Shown: in pieces, positions 7,948 to 16,800 of the stretch
How positions within the stretch are numbered: position 1 is the stretch's first letter
Layout of the letters: every line of letters begins with the position of its first letter
DNA from: Microbacterium sp. p3-SID336
GTDB taxonomy: Bacteria; Actinomycetota; Actinomycetes; Actinomycetales; Microbacteriaceae
NCBI RefSeq assembly: GCF_025143365.1
Contig: NZ_JALXPE010000037.1
Span: 1 to 39,538, forward strand
Direction: 5' to 3'
Length of the DNA: 39,538 nucleotides
Notes under the pieces: model-generated
Told to the model about the DNA's origin: nothing
What the model saw: only the letters and a program-made list of their open reading frames with translations
The model's database searches: none
Made by a program: the position numbers and the translations under genes

Positions 7948-8445
7948 TCAGCGGGCGCTTCGTTCGCGCGCCAGGAGACTCTCCTTGACGGGCAGGCCCC
8001 AGGCGAATCCGCCGAGCGAACCGTCGGTGCGCAGGACCCGGTGGCACGGCACGAACAGCGCAGGGGCGTTGCGGGCGCAGATCGACGCCGCGGCGCGGAC
8101 AGCGCGCGGGTTCTCGAGTCGTGCGGCGAGTCCGGTGTAGGTCAGCGGCTCCCCCGGCGTGATCGTGCGCAGCGCCGCCCATCCGGCGAGCTGCAGCGCC
8201 GTGCCGGTCTGCCGCACGGCGACGCTGTCGATCGCCGAGACGTCTCCGGCGTAGTAGGCGCGGGCAGCGGCGGCCGCGTCTGTCTCCGCCTCCCGCACGT
8301 CGGCGGGTCGGGCGGCGGCGGACAGGCGCCCCAGAATCTCCTCCTCGTCGGCGGTCCACCCGGAGGCCAGCACGCGCTGGCGATCGTCGGCGAGGATCGT
8401 GAAAGCGCCGTCGGGGGTGTCGATGGTCTGGATGAGAGCGGTCAT
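7948..8445 (-). CDS. ogt: Methylated-DNA--[protein]-cysteine S-methyltransferase
   Basis: 165 residues. This suicide enzyme transfers the methyl group of O6-methylguanine (and O4-methylthymine) in DNA to its own cysteine. The active-site motif PCHRV is at residues 133-137, with Cys134 as acceptor. The downstream [17 protein letters not shown] segment is typical of the family C-terminus. The N-terminal ribonuclease-H-like half is weakly conserved, as is usual. ATG 8445 overlaps the TGA of the upstream Ada/AlkA gene by 4 nt, with GAGGAG 6 nt upstream. The two genes are therefore one translationally coupled alkylation-damage operon, closed by the hairpin at 7906-7935. Confidence 0.93.
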   Translation of the reverse strand: MTALIQTIDTPDGAFTILADDRQRVLASGWTADEEEILGRLSAAARPADVREAETDAAAAARAYYAGDVSAIDSVAVRQTGTALQLAGWAALRTITPGEPLTYTGLAARLENPRAVRAAASICARNAPALFVPCHRVLRTDGSLGGFAWGLPVKESLLARERSAR

Positions 8446-10046
8446 GATGTCTCCTCGGCGGGGATGTCGGCGTGCCCGGCGGACCGGGCGGATGCGGGAT
8501 CGGCGGATGCGGAGGCCGTGGTTGCGGATGCGAAGGCCGTGGTTGCGGATGGGGCGGATGCAGAGGATGCGGAGGCGGAGCGCGCCGAAGCGGAGCGGAC
8601 GGGTCGCTGCGGGGCTGCCCGCCACAGGTGCGCGCTGAGGTAGCTGCGCCAGGGCGCGGTCCGCTCGGCCCAGGCGGTGAGCCCGCGCGGGTCGCCGGGC
8701 AGCCCCGCGGCGGCGGCACCGGCACGCAGCGCGACGTCCCCGGGCAGCAGGATGTCGGGATCTCCGAGCACGCGCATGCGCACGTAGTCGGCCGTCCACG
8801 GCCCGATGCCGGGCATCGCCAGGAGGGCGGCCCGCTGCTCCGTGCCGTCGTCCCCGACCGTGAGCGTCAAGCTGCCGTCCGCGAGCGCGGCCGCCGCCCC
8901 GGTCACGGCACGGATGCGCGCGGCCGGACCGCGCAGCACCTCGGCGCCGTGCGCGGCGATCGCCGCCATCGTGGGGAAGAGCAGGCCGTCCGGCGTCCGC
9001 TCGCCCAGCGCCTCGGTGAGAGCGGTGAGTGCCGTGCGCGCGGCGACGACCGTGATCTGCTGCCCGATCATGGCGCGGATGAGCATCTCATGCGGATCGG
9101 CGGCGCCCGGCACACGGATCCCGGGTGTGCGCGCCACGAGCGGCGCCAGCGCAGGATGGGCTGACAGGGCCTCGTCGATCGCGAGCGGGTCGGCGTCGAG
9201 GTCGAAGATGCGGCGGGCCGTCGACACCAGCGGCGCGAGGTCCGCCAGGCGCGACACCCGCGCCCGCAGCCGCAGCCGCTCGTCCTCGTCCTGCCGCACC
9301 TCGAACCACGCCGGGCCTCCCGGCATGCGCAGGTGCCGGGAGAAAAAGCGCGGCCCCGCCTCCTCCACCCCGGCGACGGCGCGGGCGGCCATCCAGGCGA
9401 ACACCCCTTCGGCGTCGAGCGGCCCCCGGTACGGCAGCACGAGGTCGATCGCACCGGGCACCGCCTCCGCGGACAGGCGACGGCGCGCACGCAGCTCACC
9501 CGGCGTCAGCCCGAACACCTCGCGGATGGTGTCGTTGCACTGCCGGATGCTCTGGAAACCCGCCGCGAAGGCGACATCGGCGATCGGCATGTCGGTGCCG
9601 ACGAGGAGCATGCGGGCGGTGTGCGCCCGATGCGCCCTGGCGAGAGCGAGCGGTCCGGCCCCGAGCTCCGTCGTCAGCAGTCGCGTGAGGTGGCGGCTGG
9701 AGTAGCCGAGACGCGCGGCGAGGCCGGGCACGCCCTCGCGCTCCACGACCCCCGACGCGATGAGCCGCATGGCCCGCGCGGCCGTGTCGCCGCGGACGTC
9801 CCAGGCGGGTGAGCCCGGCGCCGCCTCCGGCAGACACCGCTTGCACGCGCGATACCCGGCCTCGTGCGCCGCGGCGCTGGTGGGATAGAACGTGACGTTC
9901 TGCGGCTTCGGGGTGCGCGCGGGGCAGCTGGGCCGGCAATAGATCCCGGTCGACCGCACGGCGGTGACGAACTGCCCGTCGAAGCGCGTGTCGCGGGCGC
10001 TGATCGCACGGTAGCGCTCGTCGAAGTCGATCACGGGGAGGCTCAT
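8442..10046 (-). CDS. alkA: Ada N-domain/AraC HTH/AlkA fusion: DNA-3-methyladenine glycosylase and methylation sensor
   Basis: 534 residues, with three parts in order. First is an Ada-type methyl-phosphotriester zinc domain with Cys37, Cys41, Cys68 and Cys71 (YCRPSC and CKRC). Second is an AraC-type helix-turn-helix region at about 85-180. Third is an AlkA-type glycosylase with AlkA N-domain and HhH-GPD fold ([12 protein letters not shown]; catalytic aspartate at about residue 437 in LPGDVALR). It should excise alkylated purines and sense backbone methylation to activate its own operon. Unlike E. coli Ada, the methyltransferase is separate (the next gene). Odd point: the last 50 or so residues are an Ala/Ser/Thr low-complexity tail, partly made by a 21-bp tandem repeat. 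ATG 10046 follows GGAGG very closely (2 nt). CAGAGT, 7 nt upstream of the ATG, could instead serve a leaderless start. Confidence 0.92.
   Translation of the reverse strand: MSLPVIDFDERYRAISARDTRFDGQFVTAVRSTGIYCRPSCPARTPKPQNVTFYPTSAAAHEAGYRACKRCLPEAAPGSPAWDVRGDTAARAMRLIASGVVEREGVPGLAARLGYSSRHLTRLLTTELGAGPLALARAHRAHTARMLLVGTDMPIADVAFAAGFQSIRQCNDTIREVFGLTPGELRARRRLSAEAVPGAIDLVLPYRGPLDAEGVFAWMAARAVAGVEEAGPRFFSRHLRMPGGPAWFEVRQDEDERLRLRARVSRLADLAPLVSTARRIFDLDADPLAIDEALSAHPALAPLVARTPGIRVPGAADPHEMLIRAMIGQQITVVAARTALTALTEALGERTPDGLLFPTMAAIAAHGAEVLRGPAARIRAVTGAAAALADGSLTLTVGDDGTEQRAALLAMPGIGPWTADYVRMRVLGDPDILLPGDVALRAGAAAAGLPGDPRGLTAWAERTAPWRSYLSAHLWRAAPQRPVRSASARSASASSASAPSATTAFASATTASASADPASARSAGHADIPAEETS
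8505..8546. repeat. 21-bp tandem duplication in the 3' end of the Ada/AlkA gene
   Basis: Two adjacent 21-bp copies (8505-8525 and 8526-8546) differ at one base (GGATGCGGAGG versus GGATGCGAAGG). They encode the heptapeptide repeat [14 protein letters not shown] within a Ser/Ala-rich tail. Further GGATGC-type motifs flank them out to about 8590, so the tail looks slippage-generated. Confidence 0.85.
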
Positions 10047-10127
10047 GTCCTCCACTCTGCCACCGGCCACGGACGCTGGCTGGCGGAAATCGGACACGGC
10101 AGTGTCTCGCCTGCTCCTTCCCCGCCG

Positions 10128-10222
10128 ACACCCCGGGTCGCATGCCGAGACCCCGGGTCTCGGCAGAGGACCCCGGGTCTCGAAGAAGAACCCGGCTCTC
10201 GACGAAGACCCGGGGTCTCGGA
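10128..10222. repeat. Five-unit array of self-complementary 18-20 bp units downstream of purH
   Basis: CCCGG cores start at 10132, 10152, 10172, 10191 and 10209. The best unit is GAGACCCCGGGTCTCG, itself nearly palindromic, so each unit can form a short hairpin. The copy nearest purH (10207-10219) begins 4 nt past the stop codon and may be its terminator. The rest of the gap to the Ada/AlkA start (10047-10127) shows no other feature. Confidence 0.8.
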
Positions 10223-11830
10223 TCAGTGGAAGAAGTGGCGCTCTCCCGTGAAGAACATCGTCACGCCGGCCTTGCGTGCCGCGTCGACGACCTCCTCGTC
10301 GCGCACCGAGCCGCCCGGCTGCACGATCGCCGTGACGCCGGCGTCGATCAGCACCTGCGCGCCGTCCGCGAAGGGGAAGAACGCGTCCGAGGCCGCGACC
10401 GAGCCCGTGGCCCTGTCGCCCGCACGCTCCACCGCGAGGCGGCACGAGTCGACGCGGTTGACCTGGCCCATGCCGACGCCGACCGTGGCGTTGTCCTTCG
10501 CCAGCACGATCGCGTTCGACTTCACGGCACGACAGGCCTTCCACGCGAAGATGAGGTTCTCCATCTCGGCGTCGCTCGGGCGCTCTCCCGACACCAGCTC
10601 CCAGTCCTTCGCGACCGACACGATGTCGTCGGGGAAGCGATCCGCGTCCTGCAGCAGCAGCCCGCCGGAGACCAGTCGCACATCCATGCGCTCCTGCTGC
10701 CAGTCCTCCGGCAGCTGGAGCAGACGCAGGTTCTTCTTCGCCTTGAACACCTCGAGCGCCGCCGGCTCGAACGCGGGAGCGACGATGACCTCGGTGAAGA
10801 TGTCCTTCAGGTTCTCCGCCATCTTCAGCGTGACCGTGCCGTTCGCCGCGATCACCCCGCCGTACGCCGAGACCGGGTCGCACTCGTGCGCACGCAGGTG
10901 GGCGCTCGCGATGGGGTCGAGCGCGTTCGGCGCGGTGGTCGCGATGCCGCACGGGTTCGCGTGCTTGATGATCGCGACGGCCGGCTTGATCATGTCGTAC
11001 GCGGCGCGCAGGGCGGCGTCGGCGTCGACGTAGTTGTTGTACGACATCTCCTTGCCCTGCAGCTGCGTGGCCTGGGCGATGCCGTGGCCGCCCGCACGCG
11101 TGTAGATCGCGCCGCGCTGATGCGAGTTCTCGCCGTAGCGCAGCGTGGCGAGCCGCTCCGCCTGGATCGTCAGGTGTGCGGGGAGGTCGCCGGGATCGTT
11201 CAGCGTGCCCTCTGCGAACCACTGCGCGACCGCGGTGTCGTAGGCGGCGGTGTGCGCGAAGGCGCGAGCCGCGAGCTCCCGACGCTGTGCGAGCGACGTG
11301 CCGCCGTCCGCCACCGCCGCGACGATCGCCGGGTACGACCCGGGCGACACGACGATCGCGACGTTCGCGTGGTTCTTCGCGGCCGCGCGCACCATGGCGG
11401 GTCCGCCGATGTCGATCTGCTCCACCACTTCGTCGCCTTCGGCGCCGGAGGCGACCGTCTCCACGAAGGGGTACAGGTTGACCACGACGAGTTCGAACGG
11501 AGCGATGTCGAGGTCGGCCAGCTGGCGCTCGTGGTCTTCCAGGCGGAGATCGGCGAGAAGGCCGCCGTGCACCTTCGGGTGCAGCGTCTTCACCCGCCCA
11601 TCGAGCATCTCGGCGACACCCGTGACCGCGGCGACATCGGTGACCTCGAAGCCCGCGTCACGGATGGTCGCGGCGGTCGAACCGGTCGAGACGATCTCCA
11701 CGTCCGCCTCGGCGAGCGCGGCGGCGAGAACCAGCAGGTCGGTCTTGTCGCTCACCGAGACGAGCGCGCGCCGGATCGGCACCGTGTCGCGATCGCGGTA
11801 GAGCGTGGGGTCGTGGCGGGGGCCGGCCAT
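10223..11830 (-). CDS. purH: Bifunctional AICAR formyltransferase/IMP cyclohydrolase
   Basis: 535 residues. It catalyses the last two steps of de novo IMP synthesis: formyl transfer from 10-formyl-tetrahydrofolate to AICAR, then ring closure. The N-terminal MGS-like cyclohydrolase domain carries [15 protein letters not shown]. The C-terminal formyltransferase domain carries the catalytic Lys-His pair in [11 protein letters not shown] near residue 290 and the typical end TGERHFFH. The length is normal for the family. ATG 11830 follows AAGGAG at good spacing, and purN lies 37 nt upstream, so the two are co-transcribed. The gene is followed directly by the hairpin array at 10128-10222. Confidence 0.98.
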   Translation of the reverse strand: MAGPRHDPTLYRDRDTVPIRRALVSVSDKTDLLVLAAALAEADVEIVSTGSTAATIRDAGFEVTDVAAVTGVAEMLDGRVKTLHPKVHGGLLADLRLEDHERQLADLDIAPFELVVVNLYPFVETVASGAEGDEVVEQIDIGGPAMVRAAAKNHANVAIVVSPGSYPAIVAAVADGGTSLAQRRELAARAFAHTAAYDTAVAQWFAEGTLNDPGDLPAHLTIQAERLATLRYGENSHQRGAIYTRAGGHGIAQATQLQGKEMSYNNYVDADAALRAAYDMIKPAVAIIKHANPCGIATTAPNALDPIASAHLRAHECDPVSAYGGVIAANGTVTLKMAENLKDIFTEVIVAPAFEPAALEVFKAKKNLRLLQLPEDWQQERMDVRLVSGGLLLQDADRFPDDIVSVAKDWELVSGERPSDAEMENLIFAWKACRAVKSNAIVLAKDNATVGVGMGQVNRVDSCRLAVERAGDRATGSVAASDAFFPFADGAQVLIDAGVTAIVQPGGSVRDEEVVDAARKAGVTMFFTGERHFFH

Positions 11831-11867
11831 GATGGGCTCCTTCGTGCGGGTGCGTCGGGGATGGAGG

Positions 11868-12455
11868 TCAGGAGGATGCGGTCAGGACGAGGTCACCGGT
11901 CGCGATGCGCCGGACGACGTCGATGAGGAGCCGGCGCTCGACCGGCTTGATGCGCTCGTGCAGCGTGTGCTCGGTGTCGTCGGCGCGGATGGGCACACGC
12001 TCCTGCGCCAGGATGGGCCCCGTGTCGACGCCGTCGTCGACGACGATCACGCTCGCGCCGGTCTCGCGCACCCCGGCCGCGAGCGCGTCGCGTACACCGT
12101 GCGCTCCGGGGAACTCCGGGAGGTAGGCGGGGTGCGTGTTGATGAGGCGCGGGGCGTAGGCGGCGACCAGCGAGGAGGGCAGCAGCCGCATGAGCCCGCT
12201 GAGGACCACCAGGTCGGGCTTCCACACCGCGAGCTGCCGTGCGAGCTCCTCGCCCCACGACTCGCGGCTCTCGTGCTCGTGCCACGGCACCGTGAAGCTG
12301 GGGATGCCGAACTCCTCGGCGTGCGCCAGCCCCTCGGCTTCGCGGTCGGCGCCCACCACGATGACCCTGGCCGGGAAATCGGGGTGACGAGCGGCCTCGA
12401 GGAGGGCGCGAAGGTTCGAGCCGGTGCCCGAGATGAGAACGGCGACCGTGAGCAC
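11868..12455 (-). CDS. purN: Phosphoribosylglycinamide formyltransferase
   Basis: 195 residues. It transfers a formyl group from 10-formyl-tetrahydrofolate to GAR, the third step of purine synthesis. The catalytic triad Asn106, His108 (INTHPAYLP) and Asp144 (VDDGVDTGP) falls at the same residue numbers as in E. coli PurN, which supports the start. The N-terminal ISGTGSNL is the phosphate-binding loop. The start is GTG at 12455. A TAGACT -10 hexamer lies at 12462-12467, exactly 6 nt upstream, with no Shine-Dalgarno, so a leaderless transcript covering purN-purH is likely in addition to read-through from the membrane-protein gene. Confidence 0.97.
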   Translation of the reverse strand: MLTVAVLISGTGSNLRALLEAARHPDFPARVIVVGADREAEGLAHAEEFGIPSFTVPWHEHESRESWGEELARQLAVWKPDLVVLSGLMRLLPSSLVAAYAPRLINTHPAYLPEFPGAHGVRDALAAGVRETGASVIVVDDGVDTGPILAQERVPIRADDTEHTLHERIKPVERRLLIDVVRRIATGDLVLTASS

Positions 12456-12461
12456 GCGCCC

Positions 12462-12467
12462 AGTCTA
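12462..12467 (-). promoter_or_regulatory. -10 element for leaderless purNH transcript
   Basis: TAGACT on the minus strand, 6 nt before the purN GTG, in the 57-nt gap after the DUF6350 gene. No convincing -35 box is visible. Confidence 0.5.
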
Positions 12468-12512
12468 CCGGCGCACGCAGACCGCTCCGTCCCCTGTACC
12501 GGAGGGCGTCGG

Positions 12513-13889
12513 TCAGTCGCGGGCGTCGCCGCGGTCCCGCTCCGGAACCGGGAAGCCGCGCAGGTCGAGCGGAGCCGTGTCATCGGCCGGCGCCGGCCAC
12601 ACGGGGGCTTCTCCCGCCTCGGTCGCCGCGTCTCGCTCCAGGTCCGACATCTCGGCGATCCATCGATCGGTGCGCTCCTCGGCGAGCTCCTCGCGGTTGC
12701 GCGGCGACAGCAGCAGGATGGCCGCGCCCACCAGCACCTCCGCTCCGAGCGCCAGGGCGAAGGGCAGCACCGCCGGCCCCACCACGGCGAGCCGACCAGG
12801 GCCCATGGAGCCGTTCGCGAGCTCCGCCGCGAGCCCGGCCACGCCCGCGGACACCGCCGCGATGCCGACCGCGATCACCGCACGCTGCAGCAGGCCGAGA
12901 GGCGTCCCCTCCCACACCAGCCGCGAACGCACCGCCCACCCGGCGAACGCCCCGGCCGCGACCGGCACCAGCACCACGATGAGCGCCCATATGGAGGTAT
13001 TCTCCGGCAGCAGCCCGAACACGGGGATGCCGGGCACGACCCCCAGCTGGGTGCCCGCGGGCGACACCGCCGTGCCAGCGCCGACGGCGAATCCGGGGCC
13101 CGCCAGCCACGAGGCCGCCCACACCAGCAGGGTGGGCAGGTACGCGAGCTGGGCGAGTGTGAGCACCGTAGCGCCGAGCGCGTCCACGCGGGCGCCCTGG
13201 AACAGCGCCACGACGTCGCCGCCGCGGGTCAGCACCGAGAGCGCGACCGCGAGGGCCGCGGCACCCGTCACCGCCACCAGCGTGAACGCGGCACCGCGGA
13301 CGACCGCCGCCGGCACGGGCGCCCAGTCCTCACGCGCGTCCAGCAGGTCGTGCACACGGTCGAGCAGGCCGCCGTCGCCCTCGTCCCACGCCACCCGCAC
13401 GGCACCGCAGAGTGCGCCGACGAGGTAGACGAGGGCAGGCAGGGCGATCGCGAGCGCGAGCGGCGTGCGCACCGCGTCCAGGTGGGCCGAGAGCGCCACC
13501 GCCGCGGAGATCACGGCGAACACGACCGATCCGGACAGCGCGCCCAGCAGCCAGGCTCCGGCGTTCGCGGCCCTGGCTCCGGAGCGCGCGGCGAACAGGA
13601 GCGTAAAGATCAGCAGCAGCAGCGGGGTGATCGAGACGGCGAAGCTCGCCGCCTGCGCGGGGATGCCGAGCGACACCAGGAGCTCGTCGGGGATCACGAC
13701 CTCGAGCGGCACACCGTGCCCGAACTCCCACAGCGTTCCGGTGAGCGGCCACAGCGCGCCCCAGTCGGCCGTCGCCCCGAAGGCGAGGGTCCAGAGCAGG
13801 GTCAGCGGGGCCAGCAGCACGACGAGCCCCACCGCGGCCGCGATGGCGGCGTCGAAGGCGGCGAGAAGCGCGACGAGGAGGCGTTGCAT
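12513..13889 (-). CDS. PerM/DUF6350 family polytopic membrane protein
   Basis: 458 residues with about ten hydrophobic segments alternating with short charged loops, from residue 3 to about 410, then a hydrophilic acidic tail of 45 residues ending ERDRGDARD. The length and its place just upstream of purN-purH match the actinobacterial DUF6350 family, whose M. tuberculosis member PerM (next to purN and purH there) is linked to cell division and persistence. No catalytic motif is visible. ATG 13889 has a TAGTCT hexamer 9 nt upstream and no Shine-Dalgarno. It is divergent from the NCS2 permease gene, with 91 bp between the starts. A cell-division role here is inferred from family and synteny only. 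Confidence 0.85.
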   Translation of the reverse strand: MQRLLVALLAAFDAAIAAAVGLVVLLAPLTLLWTLAFGATADWGALWPLTGTLWEFGHGVPLEVVIPDELLVSLGIPAQAASFAVSITPLLLLIFTLLFAARSGARAANAGAWLLGALSGSVVFAVISAAVALSAHLDAVRTPLALAIALPALVYLVGALCGAVRVAWDEGDGGLLDRVHDLLDAREDWAPVPAAVVRGAAFTLVAVTGAAALAVALSVLTRGGDVVALFQGARVDALGATVLTLAQLAYLPTLLVWAASWLAGPGFAVGAGTAVSPAGTQLGVVPGIPVFGLLPENTSIWALIVVLVPVAAGAFAGWAVRSRLVWEGTPLGLLQRAVIAVGIAAVSAGVAGLAAELANGSMGPGRLAVVGPAVLPFALALGAEVLVGAAILLLSPRNREELAEERTDRWIAEMSDLERDAATEAGEAPVWPAPADDTAPLDLRGFPVPERDRGDARD

Positions 13890-13980
13890 AGCGATTCGAG
13901 ACTACGACGAGTTGTCGCCGTGCTCCCGGGGGCGCGCGCGAGGGTGGGCGACACGATAGCGTTTCTCCGGAGGTTACCCG

Positions 13981-15456
13981 ATGACAACTGCCCCGCCCGC
14001 CCCGGCATCCACCCAGCCCACCGGCACCCTGGACCGCTTCTTCGAGATCAGCAAGCGCGGATCCACGATCGGCACCGAGATCCGAGGGGGCCTGGTGACG
14101 TTCGTCACGATGGCGTACATCGTGATCCTCAACCCGATCATCCTGTCCGGCAAGCCGGATGTCGCCGGCGACATGCTCGACTTCAACGCCGTCGGCGCGG
14201 CGACCGCGCTGACCGCCGGTGTCATGACGATCCTGTTCGGGCTCGTCACCCGACTGCCCTTCGGCTTCGCGGCGGGCCTCGGCATCAATGCCTTCGTGGC
14301 GTTCTCCGTCGTCGGCCAGGTGACCTGGCCCGAGGCGATGGCGCTGGTGATGATCAACGGCGTCGTGATCGTGCTGCTCGCGGCGACCGGACTGCGCAAG
14401 GCGATCTTCGACGCGGTTCCGTTCCAGCTCAAGATCGCGATCACGGTCGGCATCGGCCTGTTCATCGCGTTCATCGGCTTCGTGAACTCCGGCTTCGTTA
14501 CGGCGACCGGCGCCTCGTCCCCGCCCGTCGGCCTGGGCGTGAACGGCTCGGTCGCGACCGTGCCCAGCCTGCTGTTCGTGATCACCCTGCTGCTCACCGG
14601 CATCCTCGTCGCGCTGCGCATCAAGGGCGGCATGCTGATCGGCCTGATCGGCGGCACCGTGCTCGCGGTCATCGTGGAGGCCATCTGGCACATCGGCCCG
14701 CGCGGCTTCGACGATGAGGGCAACGTCGTGAACCCCGGCGGCTGGGGCCTGACGGTCCCCGCGCTCTCCGGTTCGCCGGTCAGCGTGCCCGACCTGAGCC
14801 TGATCGGCGCCGTCGACTTCTCCTTCGACCTCGGCAAGGTCAGCCTGGTGGCGCTCGTGATGATCGTCTTCACCCTGCTGTTCACGAACTTCTTCGACGC
14901 CATGGGCACCATGACCGGTCTCGCCAAGGAGGCGAACCTCGCCGACGACAACGGCGACTTCCCGCGCATCAAGTCGGCGCTGGTGGTCGAGGGCGTCGGT
15001 GCGATCGCCGGTGGCGCCACCTCGTCCTCCTCGAGCACCGTGTTCATCGAGTCGGGCGCCGGCATCGGCGAGGGCGCCCGCACGGGACTCGCGAACGTCG
15101 TGACGGGCACCGTGTTCCTGATCGCGATGTTCCTGACGCCGCTCACCTCGATCGTCCCGACGGAGATCGCGGCGGCGGCCCTGATCATCGTCGGCGCGAT
15201 GATGATGGCGCAGATCCGGCACATCGACTTCGGCGACTTCCGCGTGCTGCTGCCGGTCTTCCTGACGGTGTCCGTGATGCCGCTGACCTACTCGATCGCG
15301 AACGGCATCGGTGCGGGCTTCGTCAGCTGGGTGCTCATCCACGCGTTCTCCGGCCGCGCCAAGACCATCAGCCCGCTGCTGTGGGTCGTCGGCGCCGGGT
15401 TCCTGATCTTCTTCGCCCGTGGGCCCATCGAGGCTCTGTTCGGCGTCGGGATCTGA
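13981..15456 (+). CDS. NCS2-family purine (adenine/guanine/hypoxanthine) permease
   Basis: 491 residues with 12-14 hydrophobic segments. The N-terminal LDRFFEISKRGSTIGTEIRGG and GLVTFVTMAYIVILNP, the FFDAMGTMTGLAKEANL segment and SSSTVFIESGAGIGEGARTGL are hallmarks of the AzgA/PbuG branch of NCS2 purine:proton symporters. The usual GTST before the ESxxG motif is SSSS here, which may bear on substrate choice. The start ATG 13981 follows GGAGG with good spacing. It lies beside, but divergent from, the purine-synthesis genes, which fits a purine-salvage role. I looked for a purine riboswitch in the 91-bp upstream gap and saw none. A strong terminator follows. Confidence 0.9.
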   Translation: MTTAPPAPASTQPTGTLDRFFEISKRGSTIGTEIRGGLVTFVTMAYIVILNPIILSGKPDVAGDMLDFNAVGAATALTAGVMTILFGLVTRLPFGFAAGLGINAFVAFSVVGQVTWPEAMALVMINGVVIVLLAATGLRKAIFDAVPFQLKIAITVGIGLFIAFIGFVNSGFVTATGASSPPVGLGVNGSVATVPSLLFVITLLLTGILVALRIKGGMLIGLIGGTVLAVIVEAIWHIGPRGFDDEGNVVNPGGWGLTVPALSGSPVSVPDLSLIGAVDFSFDLGKVSLVALVMIVFTLLFTNFFDAMGTMTGLAKEANLADDNGDFPRIKSALVVEGVGAIAGGATSSSSSTVFIESGAGIGEGARTGLANVVTGTVFLIAMFLTPLTSIVPTEIAAAALIIVGAMMMAQIRHIDFGDFRVLLPVFLTVSVMPLTYSIANGIGAGFVSWVLIHAFSGRAKTISPLLWVVGAGFLIFFARGPIEALFGVGI

Positions 15457-15465
15457 CACGGTTCC

Positions 15466-15501
15466 ACGGAGGGGCGGGTGCTGCGGCATCCGCCCCTCCG
15501 T
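15466..15501 (+). terminator. Terminator after the NCS2 permease
   Basis: ACGGAGGGGCGG pairs perfectly with CCGCCCCTCCGT (12 bp, 12-nt loop), 9 nt past the stop codon. The gap to the convergent VOC gene (15502-15566) shows nothing else. Confidence 0.85.
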
Positions 15502-15566
15502 CGTTCCCGGCGTGCTGCGCGTGAGTCCTTCGCGGTCTCGCGCAGTCGCCAGCGCCCGCGGATGGC

Positions 15567-15968
15567 TCAGGTGTAGGCGGCGGCGAACTCGGGCGAGGGC
15601 TCGATGGGCTCGATCACGTCGATGAGCACCCCGCCCGGCGCCTCGACGATGAAGTGCCGCTGCCCGAAGTCCTCGTTCCGCAGGGGCAGCCGTTCCGGCA
15701 GGTTCCGCTCCTCCACGAGGCGGCGGTGCTCCGCGGTGGCATCCGGGACCTCGACGTTGAGCAGCAGCCCGCGCACCGGCTCACGGTATCCGTCGGGGAT
15801 CGTCTCGTGCGTGCGGTCGAGGATCGCGAGCTCTCCGCCCTCGAACCGCAGACTCACGTACCAGTCGGCCTCGAACGTCGTCTCGAAGCCCAGCTCTTCG
15901 CGGTAGAACCGGGCGGCTGCGGCGACGTCGTCGACCATCAGCACCGGGTAGAAGCTCGTGATCTCCAT
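15567..15968 (-). CDS. VOC-superfamily (glyoxalase/bleomycin-resistance fold) protein
   Basis: 133 residues with two beta-alpha-beta-beta-beta halves. It opens with YPVLMVDDVAAAARFYREELGFE and closes with HFIVEAPGGVLIDVIEPIEP. Members bind metal for glyoxalase, dioxygenase or fosfomycin-thiol chemistry, or bind drugs without metal. Here possible metal ligands are Glu and His in the second half (RHFIVEAP, DVIEP), but the set is not diagnostic. ATG 15968 has a good AAAGGAG Shine-Dalgarno. It is divergent from a TetR gene, sharing a 76-bp AT-rich gap with a palindromic operator, so it is most likely the regulator's target. A detoxification or resistance role is inference. Confidence 0.85.
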   Translation of the reverse strand: MEITSFYPVLMVDDVAAAARFYREELGFETTFEADWYVSLRFEGGELAILDRTHETIPDGYREPVRGLLLNVEVPDATAEHRRLVEERNLPERLPLRNEDFGQRHFIVEAPGGVLIDVIEPIEPSPEFAAAYT

Positions 15969-15982
15969 GCTCTGTCTCCTTT

Positions 15983-16001
15983 TACATACACGGTGTTTGT
16001 A
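15983..16001. promoter_or_regulatory. Operator palindrome between the VOC and TetR genes
   Basis: TACATACAC-G-GTGTTTGTA is a 19-bp inverted repeat with one mismatch. A second TACATACAC half-site at 16016-16024 has a poorer right half ending at 16034. TAGAAT at 16011-16016 (5 of 6 to TATAAT) is a likely -10 for the regulator. The AT-rich gap stands out from its surroundings. Both genes are probably repressed from here by the adjacent TetR protein. Confidence 0.65.
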
Positions 16002-16044
16002 TTTGAGGGATAGAATACATACACATCGCACGTAAAGGAACCGC

Positions 16045-16620
16045 ATGCCCCGAGCTTCCGCCGCCGACGCCGCCGAGACCGCGCGGCGCATCCTGGACAC
16101 GGCAACGACGCACTTCGCGGCGCACGGATACACCGCAGCCTCGGTCGACGATATCGCCCGCGCCGCCGCCGTCACCCGCGGTGCCGTGTACCACCACTTC
16201 GACTCGAAGCCCGGGCTCTTCGCGGCGGTGGCGGCCGCCCAGCAGCAGCGCGTTGCCGACGCCATCGTCGCCGCGACGCGCGACAACAGCCGCGCCGACG
16301 CCCTCCGCGACGGCAGCCATGCGTTCCTGGACGCGATCACGGAGGGACCCGCGGCGCGTGTGCTCCTCGTCGACGGACCTGCCGTGCTCGGCTGGGAGCG
16401 CTGGCGCCGTCTCGACGCCGAGGGGCCGGAGCGCGAGCTCCGAGCGGGGCTGCGCGAGGCCGGAGTCCCCCCGGCGCTCCTCGACGCCCTGACGGCCGCG
16501 CTGTCCGGGGCCATGAACGAGCTCGCGCTCTGGCTCGCCTCCCGCCCCGATGACGCCGCACGACGGCAGGCGCATCGCGCCCTCGACCGCCTCCTGGACG
16601 CCGTGACCGGCTCGGACTGA
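16045..16620 (+). CDS. TetR/AcrR-family transcriptional regulator (divergent from VOC gene)
   Basis: 191 residues. The N-terminal TetR DNA-binding domain spans residues about 10-60: TARRILDTATTHFAAHGYTAASVDDIARAA, then the recognition helix VTRGAVYHHFDSKPGLFAAV. The C-terminal ligand-binding domain is all-helical and ends with ALDRLLDAVTGSD. ATG 16045 follows AAAGGA with good spacing. The divergent layout and shared operator suggest self-repression and repression of the VOC gene, relieved by an unknown small molecule. The last 20 bp of the gene, including the stop codon, are part of a 47-bp tandem duplication that continues downstream. Confidence 0.92.
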   Translation: MPRASAADAAETARRILDTATTHFAAHGYTAASVDDIARAAAVTRGAVYHHFDSKPGLFAAVAAAQQQRVADAIVAATRDNSRADALRDGSHAFLDAITEGPAARVLLVDGPAVLGWERWRRLDAEGPERELRAGLREAGVPPALLDALTAALSGAMNELALWLASRPDDAARRQAHRALDRLLDAVTGSD

Positions 16621-16693
16621 CGACGCCCCGTCTCCCTCCCCGGAATGCCGTGACCGGCTCGGACTGACGACGCCCGTCTCCCTCCCCGGTATG
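16601..16693. repeat. 46-47 bp tandem duplication over the tetR stop codon
   Basis: Copy 1 (16601-16647) and copy 2 (16648-16693) start CCGTGACCGGCTCGGACTGA and differ by a one-base deletion (CGCCCCG to CGCCCG) and one substitution near the end (GGAATG to GGTATG). Copy 1 contains the regulator's last codons and stop, so the second copy is non-coding. The near identity suggests a recent event. Confidence 0.9.
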
Positions 16694-16708
16694 CCGAAGG
16701 AGCCCCGC

Positions 16709-16800
16709 GGAGACGACGAAGGCTCGCTCGGGAGACGAAGGCCCGCTCCCGGAGACCGCAGGGCCCGCCCTGGAGACGAAGGCCCCTCCCCGGGAACGAC
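16709..16800. repeat. Five-unit 20-22 bp array beside the sucD terminator
   Basis: GGAGAC begins units at 16709, 16731, 16751 and 16772, with a variant GGGAAC at 16792. The units read roughly GGAGACGAAGGCCCGCTCC. The last one merges into the left arm of the terminator hairpin at 16799, so the array looks like decayed extra copies of that arm. With the tandem duplication before it, this accounts for the 226-bp gap between the regulator and sucD. Confidence 0.75.

Noticed and set aside
13890..13980. Purine riboswitch before the NCS2 permease
   Set aside because: The gap is only 91 bp, also serves the divergent gene, and shows none of the conserved purine-aptamer core.
11805..14717. Very long plus-strand open frame
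   Set aside because: It runs antisense through purN and DUF6350 and into the NCS2 gene in another frame, with Arg/Asp/His-rich shadow composition typical of high-GC DNA. Similar shadows at 3331-4368, 19954-21114, 26734-29295 and 30608-33394 were dropped for the same reason.
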